Shown here piece after piece: positions 1 through 7,923 of a DNA stretch of 11,938 nucleotides; within the stretch, counting starts at the first letter, position 1; every line of letters starts with the position of its first letter. The position numbers were made by a program, and so were the translations under genes. The DNA is taken from contig CAJKZL010000051.1 of assembly GCA_905204385.1 (NCBI GenBank), positions 1 to 11,938 on the forward strand, in the 5' to 3' direction. The notes under the pieces were generated by a model. That model was not told the DNA's origin. It worked only from the letters and a program-made list of their open reading frames with translations, and made no database searches. This DNA comes from an uncultured Odoribacter sp. (GTDB lineage: Bacteria > Bacteroidota > Bacteroidia > Bacteroidales > Marinifilaceae).

Positions 1-261
1 GATTTCTAATACACTGTAAGGTGTACCTGTTCCTAAGTTAAATACTTCCACCCCTTTATGCTGTGCAGCGTATTCTACTGCCTTTAAATGACCATTTGCC
101 AGATCCATTACATGGATATAATCACGACGGCATGTTCCATCCTTTGTAGGATAATCTCCGCCATAAACAGTCAGATGATCTCTTCTTCCTACTGCTACCT
201 GTGCGATATATGGCATCAGGTTGTTAGGAATACCCTGTGGATCTTCACCCATTCTTCCAGA
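1..261 (-). CDS. galE: UDP-glucose 4-epimerase fragment (GalE), foreign to the rest of the window
   Basis: Reading the minus strand from 261 down to 1 gives 87 uninterrupted codons that are clearly GalE. The segment [17 protein letters not shown] is followed by VAVGRRD, then [11 protein letters not shown], then [14 protein letters not shown] and finally [14 protein letters not shown]. GalE interconverts UDP-glucose and UDP-galactose in the cytoplasm; this piece covers the C-terminal substrate-binding part, including the Asn-Asn-Leu-Met-Pro and Arg-Asp-Tyr-Ile-His stretches. The gene runs off the window at base 1 and has no N-terminal NAD-binding half here. Upstream the frame turns directly into susD near 240-261 instead of continuing as GalE. 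Codons favour AGA, GGA, CCA and GTA, unlike the GC-richer neighbours, and the protein resembles clostridial more than Bacteroidales GalE. Family identity is very sure; the source organism is an inference. Confidence 0.93.
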
Positions 262-854
262 TCGGTAATGACGTACTCCAGGATTTTATTCCCGTCCGTT
301 ACGTCCACCATAAATTCCTGGGTATCGTCGGAGTAGGGTTCGGTGATATAAGGCACATCCCGGAACGTCCTCACCAGATAAAAATAACCCAGCGAACGGA
401 TAAATACCGCTTCGGCAATATAGGAATTACACAATTCTTTAGAGAACGTGATATCCGTCTTTAAAGCCAGCGAAGCAAACTGAATCACGGAATTGGCCTG
501 GCCGATGGCCGAATACACGGCCGACCAGTCCGTCAGCAGATTCGAAGGCCGGATATCCATCGCCCGCAGCGACCGTTCGTCCTGGGTGGTCTGGTCATTA
601 CTCGTATTATGAGCCATGCCGTACGACAATTCATCGGCCCGCAATTCCCCCCATTTAAAAAAATTGGGCAGGCAATTCCGCAACTGGATATAAGAAGCCA
701 TCAACACTTGCTCGACTTCCTCCTTCGTTTGCCAGTAAGTGTCACTGGTCTGCACACCGGTAGGATTGATATCCAACCAACTGTTACAGCCTGTCAATGC
801 CAGCAAAAAGCAAAACAGGCAACTCTTTACGCATATATTTTTCATTCTTTTCAT
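240..854 (-). CDS. SusD/RagB-like nutrient-binding lipoprotein, N-terminal fragment
   Basis: SusD-like lipoproteins sit on the outer surface as lids of SusC transporters and bind glycans or other nutrients. The start at 854 has a good AGGAG about 7 nt ahead (GAAGGAGCGAGA then ATG). Residues 1-23 form a lipoprotein signal with lipobox LTGC (Cys23). They are followed by the family's early SWLDINPTG stretch and, near residues 153-175, the SusD_N-type sequence [19 protein letters not shown]. Family members are usually 450-600 residues. Here genuine SusD sequence stops at about residue 199-205 (TDLEEWVK), where the DNA becomes galE; the frame then ends at a chance stop at 216-218 after a few meaningless residues. 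The gene starts 12 nt after susC and belongs to the same operon. Most of the substrate-binding C-terminal part is missing from this window, most likely by misassembly rather than natural truncation. Confidence 0.88.
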
Positions 855-866
855 CTCGCTCCTTCA

Positions 867-3800
867 TTAAAAATTAACCGTGATACCGAAAGCAAACCTG
901 CGGGCGCGGGGCGACAAGCTGTTATCCTGGGCCAAATCCTTGAAACTATTGGGAATACCCACTTCGGGATCCTGTCCCTTATACTTGGTGATAGTGAAAG
1001 GATCGTAGCAAGTCAGATAAAGATAAAGCCCCCTGAGCCGCATCCGTTGCAACGTCTTTTACTGAAAGCGGTAAGAAAGCGTAATGTCCTTCACTTTCAT
1101 AAACGAAGATTTATTCACATACAGGTCCGACCCCAGCGTATTGTAATTGGTACCCCACAACGCCCGGGGAATCTCGGTATCGTCCCCCTCATACCGCCAG
1201 CGGCGCAAAACGGAAGTGCTCTGATTGTTTCCTCCTTCCATCATCTCGGCGTTCAACAGCGCACGGTTGATCACCGACTGCCCCACACGATAGGCCACCG
1301 ACGCCCGCAAGGAAATCCCCCTGTACATTAAGGTCATTCCCCCACCACCGAGAAACAAAGGCTGGGAACTGCCCAAGTATACCACGTCATACTTATCGAT
1401 CACTCCGTCCTTGTTCACGTCGTAATACATCGCATCCCCGGGCCGCTGCCGGAAAGTACCGTTGATCCGGGTCACTACGTTCTTCCCGTAAGCATCCTTG
1501 ATCACATTTCCATCCCGATCGCGGGCATAGGTCTCATCCACATTCTGATAAACGCCCAGGTAACGGAAGCCGAAGAAAGACCCCAAAGGCCGGCCTTCCA
1601 TCACCTTGTTGGTATACGCCCCATTCTTTACCTCCGGAGTCTGATATTCCAGGTTCATCGGCAAATCGAGCACCTTATTCCGGTTGCGCGAAATATTGAA
1701 ATCCAGATTCACCCGGAAATCGCCGATTTTCACCACACTATTTCCCCTCAGGTACAATTCCCATCCTTTGTTCTGAATGCTACCGTCATTAAACCAAGGA
1801 ATTGTGGAATATCCGGTAGTACTCTGTATCTTCATATTTTGCTGCAGCAAGTCGTGCGTAGTCTTGATATAATACTCGAAAGCCATATGGAAACGATCCT
1901 GGAATATCCCGAAATCCAACCCGTAATTCTGCTGCTGCACCGTTTGCCATTTCAGTTTGTTCAATTGCATGGAACTGGGTTTGATGGCCGTCATATCCAC
2001 GTAATTCATTCCCAGGGCTTCATAAGTCCCGGCATACGTCGAACTGCCCGAAGGCGAGCTTCCGCTGATTCCCCAACCTATACGCGGCCGCAAATCGCTC
2101 AGCCATTCGCAACCTCTCAGGAAAGGCTCTTCATTCAGATACCAGGAAGCATTGAGACTGGGAAAAGTTCCCCAACGCGAATCCCGCCCGGTTTTGGAGC
2201 TTCCTTCCGTACGGAAAGCAAAATTCAGGTTTATCCTATTGTTATAGGTATAGAGAAAACTTCCAACAAAGGCCACATTCCGGGTCTGCGATTTGCCTGC
2301 ATACACCGAACTCAGGTTTCCGTTATTGGCCGGATCGCTCAGTGAAGGCACCGGATTACCGTGAGATTTCGACCCATAGTTGGACGATTCATTATCCTGA
2401 GCGGTGAAACGGGCCGAAGCATTGATCTTATGCCTCTTCCAGAACTCGGTAAAATACTGAAGGAAGGCAGTCATGTACAGACTGTTCGTTTGAGAATTAT
2501 TGTCCGTCGAAAGATTGTAATTATCGCTGTTCATCGAGGCCCCCGTGGCGGAAACAGGCAAAAAACTCTTGGACTTGGTCGTACTCAGCGTAAACGACAC
2601 TGTCGCCTGAAATCGTAAGTTATACAACATGCGGTAGTCCAGGTTGAAATTCACTCCGGCATTCCGGTTGATGGCATTATTCACTGCATCGTTGGCCAAA
2701 GCGATCGGATTAGGCAAGCTTCCCTGTATACTCGTCGAAGGCTGATTAAAATATTCGTTGGTAAAATTCCCCTCCCCGTCCAAAACAAAAGGAGTGAGGT
2801 TGGGCATTTTCCGCCGGGCAATCTCGCGGGGCGTCCCTCCGCTATTGTACATGGAATTGCGGTCGCCTTCCGCATAGGAAAACTGGGAAAAAACCTGCAG
2901 CTTATTGGAAAACCGATAGTCCAGATTCAAGCGCGAGGTGACCCGCTTGAAATCTTCTCCCACCGTAGTCCCCGTCTCTGTCAGATAACCGATCGAAAAG
3001 CGATAGGACGCCTTATCACCTCCACCGGACATACTGAAATTCGTTTCACTATTTATAGGAGTCTGTACGATATAATCCAGCCAATCCACATCCTGATTAA
3101 ACTCCCGGAAATACTTGTAATTCGGATTATATCGGATGTCCTGATACTGATTGAGCAATCCCAGATCGGTATACTCATTGTCGCGGATCCTGTTCCAAAT
3201 GGCATCGTTCATCAGGGTAACATACTCCTTTGCATTCAGCAAAGGCAATTTATTAGGTTACAGACAGGAAGATATCTTCTCGGTCACCTCGAAGGTAGGC
3301 TTACTTTTTTTACCCCGTTTTGTCGTAATCTTCAACACCCCGTTGGCAGCCTGGGCGCCCCAAATGGCCGTGGCCGAAGCATCTTTCAAAACTTCGATAT
3401 CTTGGATGTCCGAAGGAGAAATATTGATCAAAGCCCCGAAATCTTCTTCCGTAGCCGTGCCGAAGTCAAAATCGGAACTGATGTCGATATCGGGTTGAGG
3501 AATCTCATCGATGACGATCAAAGGCTCGTTGCTAGTATTCAGCGAAGCGGTACCCCGGATACGGATATTCATCTTCGCCCCGTGCGCTCCGCAAGTAGCC
3601 ACCAATTCCATATTTGCGACTTTTCCCTGCAACATATCTCCCACAGAGGTTACCACCATATCCTGCAAATCGTCCAAATCGATTTTTTGGCGGGCACCTC
3701 CCAGCGCCTTGGTATCCATGCCCATCGCATCTTTATTGATCGCTTTCGCCGTTATCACCACCTCATCCAGGGCCGTCAACTCTTCCTGCAATTTGATATT

Positions 3801-4091
3801 CAAGACGGCTTGCTGGGTATACTTCACTTCCTTGGTTTTGTATCCCACAAACGAAAACACCACTTTCACGATCCCCTGATTCGCCGGAATACGGATAAAG
3901 TATTCTCCATTGGCGTCCGTGATCACTCCGAATACGGCACGATTGTCCTTATTGTATAAAGCAACGGTCGCCCCTAGCAAAGGCCCATCGGCATCGGTGA
4001 CGACACCCCGCATAATATTCTCCTGCGCCACCGCCTGGAAAGAAACCAGAAGCAGCATCAGAACCATGATTCTAAAACACATCACTTTCAT
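867..4091 (-). pseudogene. SusC/RagA-like TonB-dependent outer-membrane transporter, interrupted by two in-frame TAA codons
   Basis: The full frame is 1,075 codons, a normal SusC length. The N-terminus has a signal peptide (about residues 1-22, ending AVAQ). A carboxypeptidase-regulatory-like domain follows (about 27-110; GVVTDADGPLLGATV), then the TonB plug, recognised by IRIRGTASLNTSNEPLIVID and by VLKDASATAIWGAQAANG near residues 175-255. The rest is beta-barrel, ending in the typical TKYKGQDPEVGIP and the aromatic C-terminus AFGITVNF. A TAA at 3258-3260 (after TEKISSCL) and another at 1059-1061 (after ITLSYRFQ) lie in the same frame, and homology-like sequence continues on both sides without a frameshift. 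Other genes here end normally at TAA, so TAA is not generally recoded. Likely origins are CAA or AAA changed to TAA. A TTG at 3246-3248 could restart but would lack signal and plug. As written the transporter is non-functional; readthrough or sequence error remain possible. It follows the FAS1 gene by 15 nt. Confidence 0.9.
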
Positions 4092-4106
4092 AAGTTCTTT
4101 TTTTAA

Positions 4107-6356
4107 TTATTTCTCTGCCGTGACCACCTTAGTGATTCCGAAAATAATACCGTCCGTACCGAAATAGGGAACGTCCCCGTCCGTGAGTACGCTATTTCCG
4201 GCCTCATTACTGATGCGCAAGCGCTTATCATCCACAAAGTCTATTCTCATTTTCGCTTTCACCACCGGGGAATAGGCATAACGGGTATCGAAAAGCCCCG
4301 GATCGCCTAGATTGGGCAAAACATACTCATTCATCTTATTCTCCTTCACCGGAATAAAAAAGAATTTCAGGAAATTGGCCCTTTCGGCCGAGTCTACGGG
4401 AACAATCGTTTCATCCCAGGCCTCATTGGCCGGTGCGAACACTATGGTACGCTCTCCCTTCAGCCAATCCAGCTCGACATCCTTCACGTCCGCTGCCGTG
4501 GAAGCCCCTTCCGGTAACAATTTCAATAAACCGACATTCAGCAATGCCTCGTAAAATTTTTGATATTTTGCGGAATTTTTAAACAAATGCATGCCGATGC
4601 CTTCCGTCTCCGAGCCGAATTTGTCCGGCATTTCGTAAACAACTCCCCGGCCGGAACCGTTTTCATACTCGAACGTCCAGGTATTCAGCGGATCCATGGA
4701 AACCTGATTCTCGCTGTAAATGCTCCCGTCCTCCGTATAGATGTAGTGATACTGATTTTTGGTCGCATAGTATTTACGGCCGGTATACTGATAACCGTAG
4801 TTTACAATCCCGTCCACCACCTGATTCGTGATAAACGTTTTCTGTTCACTACCGTTCATATCCGTCATATTCTGATTTGTTTCGCTGATAAAACGCTTAA
4901 TCACCACCCTGCCGTTGATCAGATCGTTGCTGGTAGGGTTGCCGTTCAGATCGGCGTAATACCCGTACTTACTTTTCAACGCCTCATTATCCACCGCAAA
5001 AATGGTAAACTCCCGGTCTGGATCCACCATAGAAAGAAAAGTCTCCTGTTTATGGGCGATATTCAGCATAGTACTGAACCGGTCATACTTGAAAAACGGC
5101 TGCATCAACATAGTAAACATAGCTGGCTCCAGCACTTTGTCGATACCGTATAAAACCCCGTTGCTGCAGAATTTGGCCCTCTCGATGTCTTTGCGCTTCA
5201 ATTTCCATTTCTCGCCGTAATACCCCTCGATCCCCTTATCGATTTTAGAAGGCAAAATCAGGGTTTGACGATTGGCACAATGAGCCTTTAGCAAATAATA
5301 CATGCTCAGCAGAGGCACATCCTGATAGTTGTATTTTCCCTCCCAGTACTTGTAGATGTAATCCGTCAACACTTCGTCCGAAGGAACAAAACAATTAAAC
5401 GTATACTTCAAACGGGCTTCATAGTCCGCTTCATTTTCCTGTACCGTCCATTCACAGGCAATATCCGGCAAATCGTCCCCGGCATTCGGGGCCAGATAAT
5501 GATAAAACATAAATACACTGTCACCCAACTCGGCATAATTCTTCGTCTTATCGGCATCGTACTGGAAATTCACAAGCCTGTTGTACAAATCCTTGAACAC
5601 CCGGTAATTGTCATTCTCTTCCAAAGCCTGATATACCGTGGGCAATAAATCCACCACTTCGTCCACCAGATACATATAACCGTTGTCCAAAGGTATACCA
5701 CTCTCCAGCACCGCAGCATTGGCCACGTACAAGCGGTCTTTATCGCCCTGCCAGCGGATACCGGGAAAGAACATTTTATAATCGCCTTCATAATCGACGC
5801 TTCCCTGGGCATCGAACAAACGGGTAGAGAGTACCGGCAAAAATTTTTTCTGATGGTACACCTTTTTTTCTTGTTCCGTTGCAGGATTTTTAGTCATCGT
5901 AATGCCTTGCTGCGCCAAAGTCTCGAACTTATAGCAAGAACCGTCCCCTTCCACGGGCTCCTCGGCCGATGCTGTCTTGGAAAAAGCGAGAAAGTCCTGC
6001 CGGTTGAACGAAAACTCAATCAAATGATAGCTCACAAGCAATTTCAAAGAGTCTTGGTCCAGCTCCTCCAGCGATCCTTTTCCCTTTTTCGCCAAATAGC
6101 GCTTGAAAGCTTCGTCGTCCGGAGCAAAGACCGAATACAATCCCCTTCCGTCCAATGCATCCTTGTAATTGGTCATTTCCAGCGCCTGCAAGAAATAAGT
6201 GTAGTTTCCTTTCTCTTTCAGATACTCATAGGCATTACCCCGAAGGTAATCCGGTCGATCATAGTAATTATCCATTTCATTCCGGCACCCCCAGAGCGCC
6301 ATGAATAACAACGGATACGTTAAAAACCTAAGAGACATTTTTCTCATAATTAACAT
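4107..6356 (-). CDS. Lipoprotein with four tandem FAS1 (fasciclin) modules, first gene of a SusC/SusD operon
   Basis: The product is 749 residues from ATG 6356. An equally plausible start is the ATG at 6347 (residue 4), which gives a more usual MRKMSLRF signal start; neither has a clear Shine-Dalgarno sequence. Cys24 in ALWGC is a relaxed lipobox, so the protein is probably a surface lipoprotein. I see four FAS1-like modules. Each opens with a helix-rich F/Y...L region, has a T-I-F-A-P-type core (LYSVFAPDDEAF near 73-84, FNCFVPSDEVL near 320-330, FTIFAVDNEAL near 450-460, TIVFAPANEAW near 637-647), and closes with a G-hydrophobic-Y/F-x-I/V pattern (YMYLVDEVV, VLYGIDKVL, GVVYEMPDKF, IIFGITKVV). 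FAS1 domains generally mediate adhesion or protein-protein contact. In Bacteroidetes, FAS1 genes often travel with susC/susD, which suggests an accessory surface component of that transporter. No catalytic motif or substrate clue is visible. Confidence 0.85.
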   Translation of the reverse strand: MLIMRKMSLRFLTYPLLFMALWGCRNEMDNYYDRPDYLRGNAYEYLKEKGNYTYFLQALEMTNYKDALDGRGLYSVFAPDDEAFKRYLAKKGKGSLEELDQDSLKLLVSYHLIEFSFNRQDFLAFSKTASAEEPVEGDGSCYKFETLAQQGITMTKNPATEQEKKVYHQKKFLPVLSTRLFDAQGSVDYEGDYKMFFPGIRWQGDKDRLYVANAAVLESGIPLDNGYMYLVDEVVDLLPTVYQALEENDNYRVFKDLYNRLVNFQYDADKTKNYAELGDSVFMFYHYLAPNAGDDLPDIACEWTVQENEADYEARLKYTFNCFVPSDEVLTDYIYKYWEGKYNYQDVPLLSMYYLLKAHCANRQTLILPSKIDKGIEGYYGEKWKLKRKDIERAKFCSNGVLYGIDKVLEPAMFTMLMQPFFKYDRFSTMLNIAHKQETFLSMVDPDREFTIFAVDNEALKSKYGYYADLNGNPTSNDLINGRVVIKRFISETNQNMTDMNGSEQKTFITNQVVDGIVNYGYQYTGRKYYATKNQYHYIYTEDGSIYSENQVSMDPLNTWTFEYENGSGRGVVYEMPDKFGSETEGIGMHLFKNSAKYQKFYEALLNVGLLKLLPEGASTAADVKDVELDWLKGERTIVFAPANEAWDETIVPVDSAERANFLKFFFIPVKENKMNEYVLPNLGDPGLFDTRYAYSPVVKAKMRIDFVDDKRLRISNEAGNSVLTDGDVPYFGTDGIIFGITKVVTAEK

Positions 6357-6390
6357 TTTATATTAAAATCAAAATGATGAATCCATATAC

Positions 6391-6398
6391 CAAAAATA
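6391..6398 (-). promoter_or_regulatory. Possible -7 box for the FAS1-susC-susD operon
   Basis: The minus strand reads TATTTTTG here, an exact match to the Bacteroidetes -7 element TAnnTTTG, 35 nt ahead of the FAS1 start at 6356. No TTG lies at the expected -33 distance, and TATTTTTG-like words are common in AT-rich DNA; a second copy on the same strand lies at 6583-6590. The position directly beside the 16-bp repeat at 6400-6415 is suggestive but not proof. Confidence 0.3.
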
Positions 6399-6399
6399 T

Positions 6400-6811
6400 C
6401 GTTCGTTTAAAATGGATATTTTATGCCCTTCCATTTCCATTTTGCTATTCTTAAGCGAATGCTAATATTGTTAATATTTGTATTGTAAGGATTAGTAATT
6501 TTCCTGATCCAATACCTGACAACCGTCCTTTAATTTTGACTCACCTTCTAAAAAATGTTTCAAAATCCTAAAATCAGAGGAGCAAAAATAATTAAGTTTT
6601 ACGAATATTAAAGAGATTAATTAAAAAAATTAATAAATCCTTGTTATTATTTTTTCAATTTTCCTTGAACCCAGGTCTTTTCAATTTATTCTTAAAATTG
6701 TGCAATCAATTGCAAAACTTAAAAATTGTTTTGTTTTATTTCTTTTAAGGTTTATCCACAAATTCTTTTTAATAAAATTTCGGGCTGAATGTTACCCATT
6801 TTAAACGAACG
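6400..6811. repeat. AT-rich segment bounded by a perfect 16-bp inverted repeat (MITE-like)
   Basis: The sequence CGTTCGTTTAAAATGG at 6400-6415 recurs as its exact reverse complement CCATTTTAAACGAACG at 6796-6811, 380 nt further on. Inside the perfect arms a weaker match continues: left ...TTTTATGCCC, and right, read inward on the other strand, ...CATTCAGCCC. The true arms may therefore be about 30 bp and imperfect. The 412-bp segment has no open frame, as expected for a non-autonomous miniature transposable element, but I see no clear target-site duplication (flanks ATAT and TTTT). Alternatively the two copies are matching regulator or sigma-factor sites facing the two divergent units. Confidence 0.55.
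6752..6760 (+). other. Single perfect DnaA-box sequence
   Basis: TTATCCACA matches the DnaA consensus TTATnCACA exactly and lies beside a strongly AT-rich stretch. No second box is visible nearby and neither dnaA nor other origin-linked genes are in the window. It may be chance, a DnaA titration or regulatory site, or part of an origin; the sequence alone does not decide. Confidence 0.3.
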
Positions 6812-6868
6812 TTTTCCTCAGGGATATTCCAAATATCGTCTCCGGTTTGCTATTATTTTCCCTTATTT

Positions 6869-7114
6869 TGACGTACTGTTGCTTGCAGTACGTTGTTTTT
6901 TGATAAGAATAACGTGCTGCATTTTGCAGTACGTCATTTTTTCCCAAATATGAGATGCTGCAAGGTGCTGCACATCATTTTCACCGATATATGACGTACC
7001 GCAATATACCGCACGTCATCTTATGACATAAATGACGTACTGTAACGTGCAACACGTTATTTTCTATAATAGATAACGTACTGCAATGCGCTACACGTTA
7101 TCCTTTCGTGTAGT
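6869..7114. repeat. Tandem array of six 41-bp palindromic units
   Basis: Six units start at 6869, 6910, 6951, 6992, 7033 and 7074, exactly 41 bp apart. Each has a left arm like TGACGTACTG, a 7-nt loop (typically CAATnTG), a right arm like CAGTACGTCA, and a 14-nt spacer that starts T-rich and ends A-rich. Unit 1 pairs perfectly over 8 bp (ACGTACTG with CAGTACGT). In the last three units the inner pairs have decayed but the outer 6-7 pairs remain, partly through paired changes (TGACGT with the later ACGTCA in unit 4, TAACGT with ACGTTA in unit 6). Right arms can also pair with the next unit's left arm across the spacer, giving for example a 15-pair stem with wobbles over units 1 and 2. A degenerate extra right arm (TAGTACGTCT, 7111-7120) overlaps and follows unit 6. 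The array ends about 60 bp before the rplU promoter. The units are too short and degenerate for CRISPR. Function unknown. Confidence 0.9.
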
Positions 7115-7176
7115 ACGTCTTAACTTTCCCGAAATCCACTGCATTTCAAGGCAAGCAATAAAAACCCGAAATTCTT

Positions 7177-7206
7177 TTGGCATCTCCAAAATAAACACTA
7201 CTTTTG
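7177..7206 (+). promoter_or_regulatory. Bacteroidetes-type promoter for rplU-rpmA
   Basis: TTG at 7177-7179 and TACTTTTG at 7199-7206 are separated by 19 nt, an exact match to the Bacteroidetes housekeeping pattern TTG-N19-TAnnTTTG. Transcription should start near 7212-7214, giving a leader of about 70 nt before rplU. Confidence 0.85.
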
Positions 7207-7224
7207 CACCACAAATTTTCCTTA

Positions 7225-7256
7225 GGGGTACAATAAGTGGTCGAAAAGCCCACCCC
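7225..7256 (+). promoter_or_regulatory. Structured 5' leader of rplU, candidate ribosomal-protein control element
   Basis: Within the predicted leader, GGGGT (7225-7229) pairs with ACCCC (7252-7256). Inside that stem, GGT (7239-7241) pairs with GCC (7248-7250) over the loop CGAAAA, leaving an asymmetric internal loop of about nine bases on the 5' side. After the hairpin the RNA is A-rich and unstructured up to the start codon. Compact bulged hairpins like this are typical of ribosomal-protein autoregulation sites, and L21 leaders are known in Firmicutes. Assignment here is inference. Confidence 0.45.
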
Positions 7257-7284
7257 GTGGTATTAACAACAAAAAAGAAAACAA

Positions 7285-7596
7285 ATGTACGCTATTGTTG
7301 AAATTGCAGGACAGCAGTTTAAAGTAGAAAAAGACCGTAAGGTGTATGTTCACCGTCTGGCAGCCGAAGAAGGATCACAGGTTGAATTCGACAACGTTCT
7401 TCTGGTGGACAACGACGGTCAGGTGAAAATCGGCACACCGAAAGTAGAAGGGGCCAAAGTTACCGTAAAAGTATTGAAACATCTGAAAGGGGACAAAGTA
7501 ATCATTTTCAAAAAGAAAAGAAGAAAAACTTTTGAAAGAAAGAACGGTCACCGTCAATATCTGACTCAGATTCAGATCGAATCTATCAACGCTTAA
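7285..7596 (+). CDS. rplU: 50S ribosomal protein L21
   Basis: The product has 103 residues, the usual length for L21, a protein of the large ribosomal subunit that contacts 23S rRNA and L20. It begins with the family's MYAIVEIAGQQFKVEKD, has the central LLVDNDGQVKIGTP segment, and ends with the L21 signature in which Lys and Arg precede GHRQYLTQIQI. The start at 7285 lies after an A-rich tract (AACAAAAAAGAAAACAA), as common in Bacteroidetes, with no Shine-Dalgarno sequence. It is the first gene of rplU-rpmA, driven by the promoter at 7177-7206, and is followed by rpmA after 45 nt. Confidence 0.98.
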   Translation: MYAIVEIAGQQFKVEKDRKVYVHRLAAEEGSQVEFDNVLLVDNDGQVKIGTPKVEGAKVTVKVLKHLKGDKVIIFKKKRRKTFERKNGHRQYLTQIQIESINA

Positions 7597-7616
7597 TAGC
7601 CTAAGGCTTATTTTTT
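7591..7616 (+). terminator. Weak terminator-like hairpin between rplU and rpmA
   Basis: AGCC (7598-7601) and GGCT (7605-7608) can form a short stem followed by ATTTTTT; an alternative pairing uses GCTTA with TAAGGC. The stem is too short for efficient termination, so it may at most trim rpmA expression relative to rplU. It may also be a chance structure. Confidence 0.25.
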
Positions 7617-7641
7617 GTAACTTCTAAATTATTTATACGAT

Positions 7642-7902
7642 ATGGCACATAAGAAAGGAGTCGGTAGTTCCAAGAACGGCCGCGAATCAGAAAGCAAACG
7701 ATTAGGAGTAAAAATCTGGGGTGGTCAATTTGCCAAGGCAGGCAACATCCTGGTTCGTCAAAGAGGAACCGTACACAATCCGGGTGAAAACGTAGGCATC
7801 GGAAGAGACCACACGTTGTTCGCACTGGTAGACGGCACTGTTGTTTTCCGTAAAAAAAGAAACAACAAATCGTTCGTTTCAGTGGAAGCTGCTGCAGAAT
7901 AA
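7642..7902 (+). CDS. rpmA: 50S ribosomal protein L27
   Basis: The product has 86 residues and starts [16 protein letters not shown], the standard L27 N-terminus that reaches towards the peptidyl-transferase centre. Residues 35-57 carry the family signature: [10 protein letters not shown] followed by [10 protein letters not shown]. No N-terminal extension of the type cleaved in Firmicutes is present; the ATG sits directly before AHKKG. It lies 45 nt after rplU in the conserved rplU-rpmA order and is followed 21 nt later by a strong terminator, which closes the operon. Confidence 0.98.
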   Translation: MAHKKGVGSSKNGRESESKRLGVKIWGGQFAKAGNILVRQRGTVHNPGENVGIGRDHTLFALVDGTVVFRKKRNNKSFVSVEAAAE

Positions 7903-7923
7903 ACTGAAAGAAATTGAAATATT

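Larger units (their letters stand above)
6357..7284. other. 928-bp gene-free region between divergent units
   Basis: No convincing coding frame exists on either strand. From left to right it contains a possible -7 box for the FAS1 operon, one arm of a 16-bp inverted repeat, a very AT-rich stretch (about 6580-6780), a perfect DnaA-box sequence, the second arm of the inverted repeat, a 15-bp dyad (GATATT, then CCA, then AATATC at 6823-6837), a six-unit 41-bp palindromic array, and the rplU promoter and leader. The FAS1 operon is transcribed leftward from it and rplU rightward, so it need not separate converging transcripts. Confidence 0.85.

Noticed and set aside
609..1331. Long plus-strand frame across susD and susC
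   Set aside because: Spans two genes on the opposite strand and has no family features; produced by the codon bias of the minus-strand genes.
867..4091. Alternative genetic code with TAA as sense
   Set aside because: rplU, rpmA, serS, DUF4286, ruvC and the FAS1 gene all end at TAA at the expected family length.
6869..7114. CRISPR array
   Set aside because: The repeating parts are degenerate palindromes, the intervening 14-nt stretches are short and share a T-rich/A-rich pattern rather than being unique spacers, and no cas gene is present.
6869..7114. Integron attC array
   Set aside because: No cassette genes between units, no integrase, and the arms lack the conserved GTT...AAC core arrangement.
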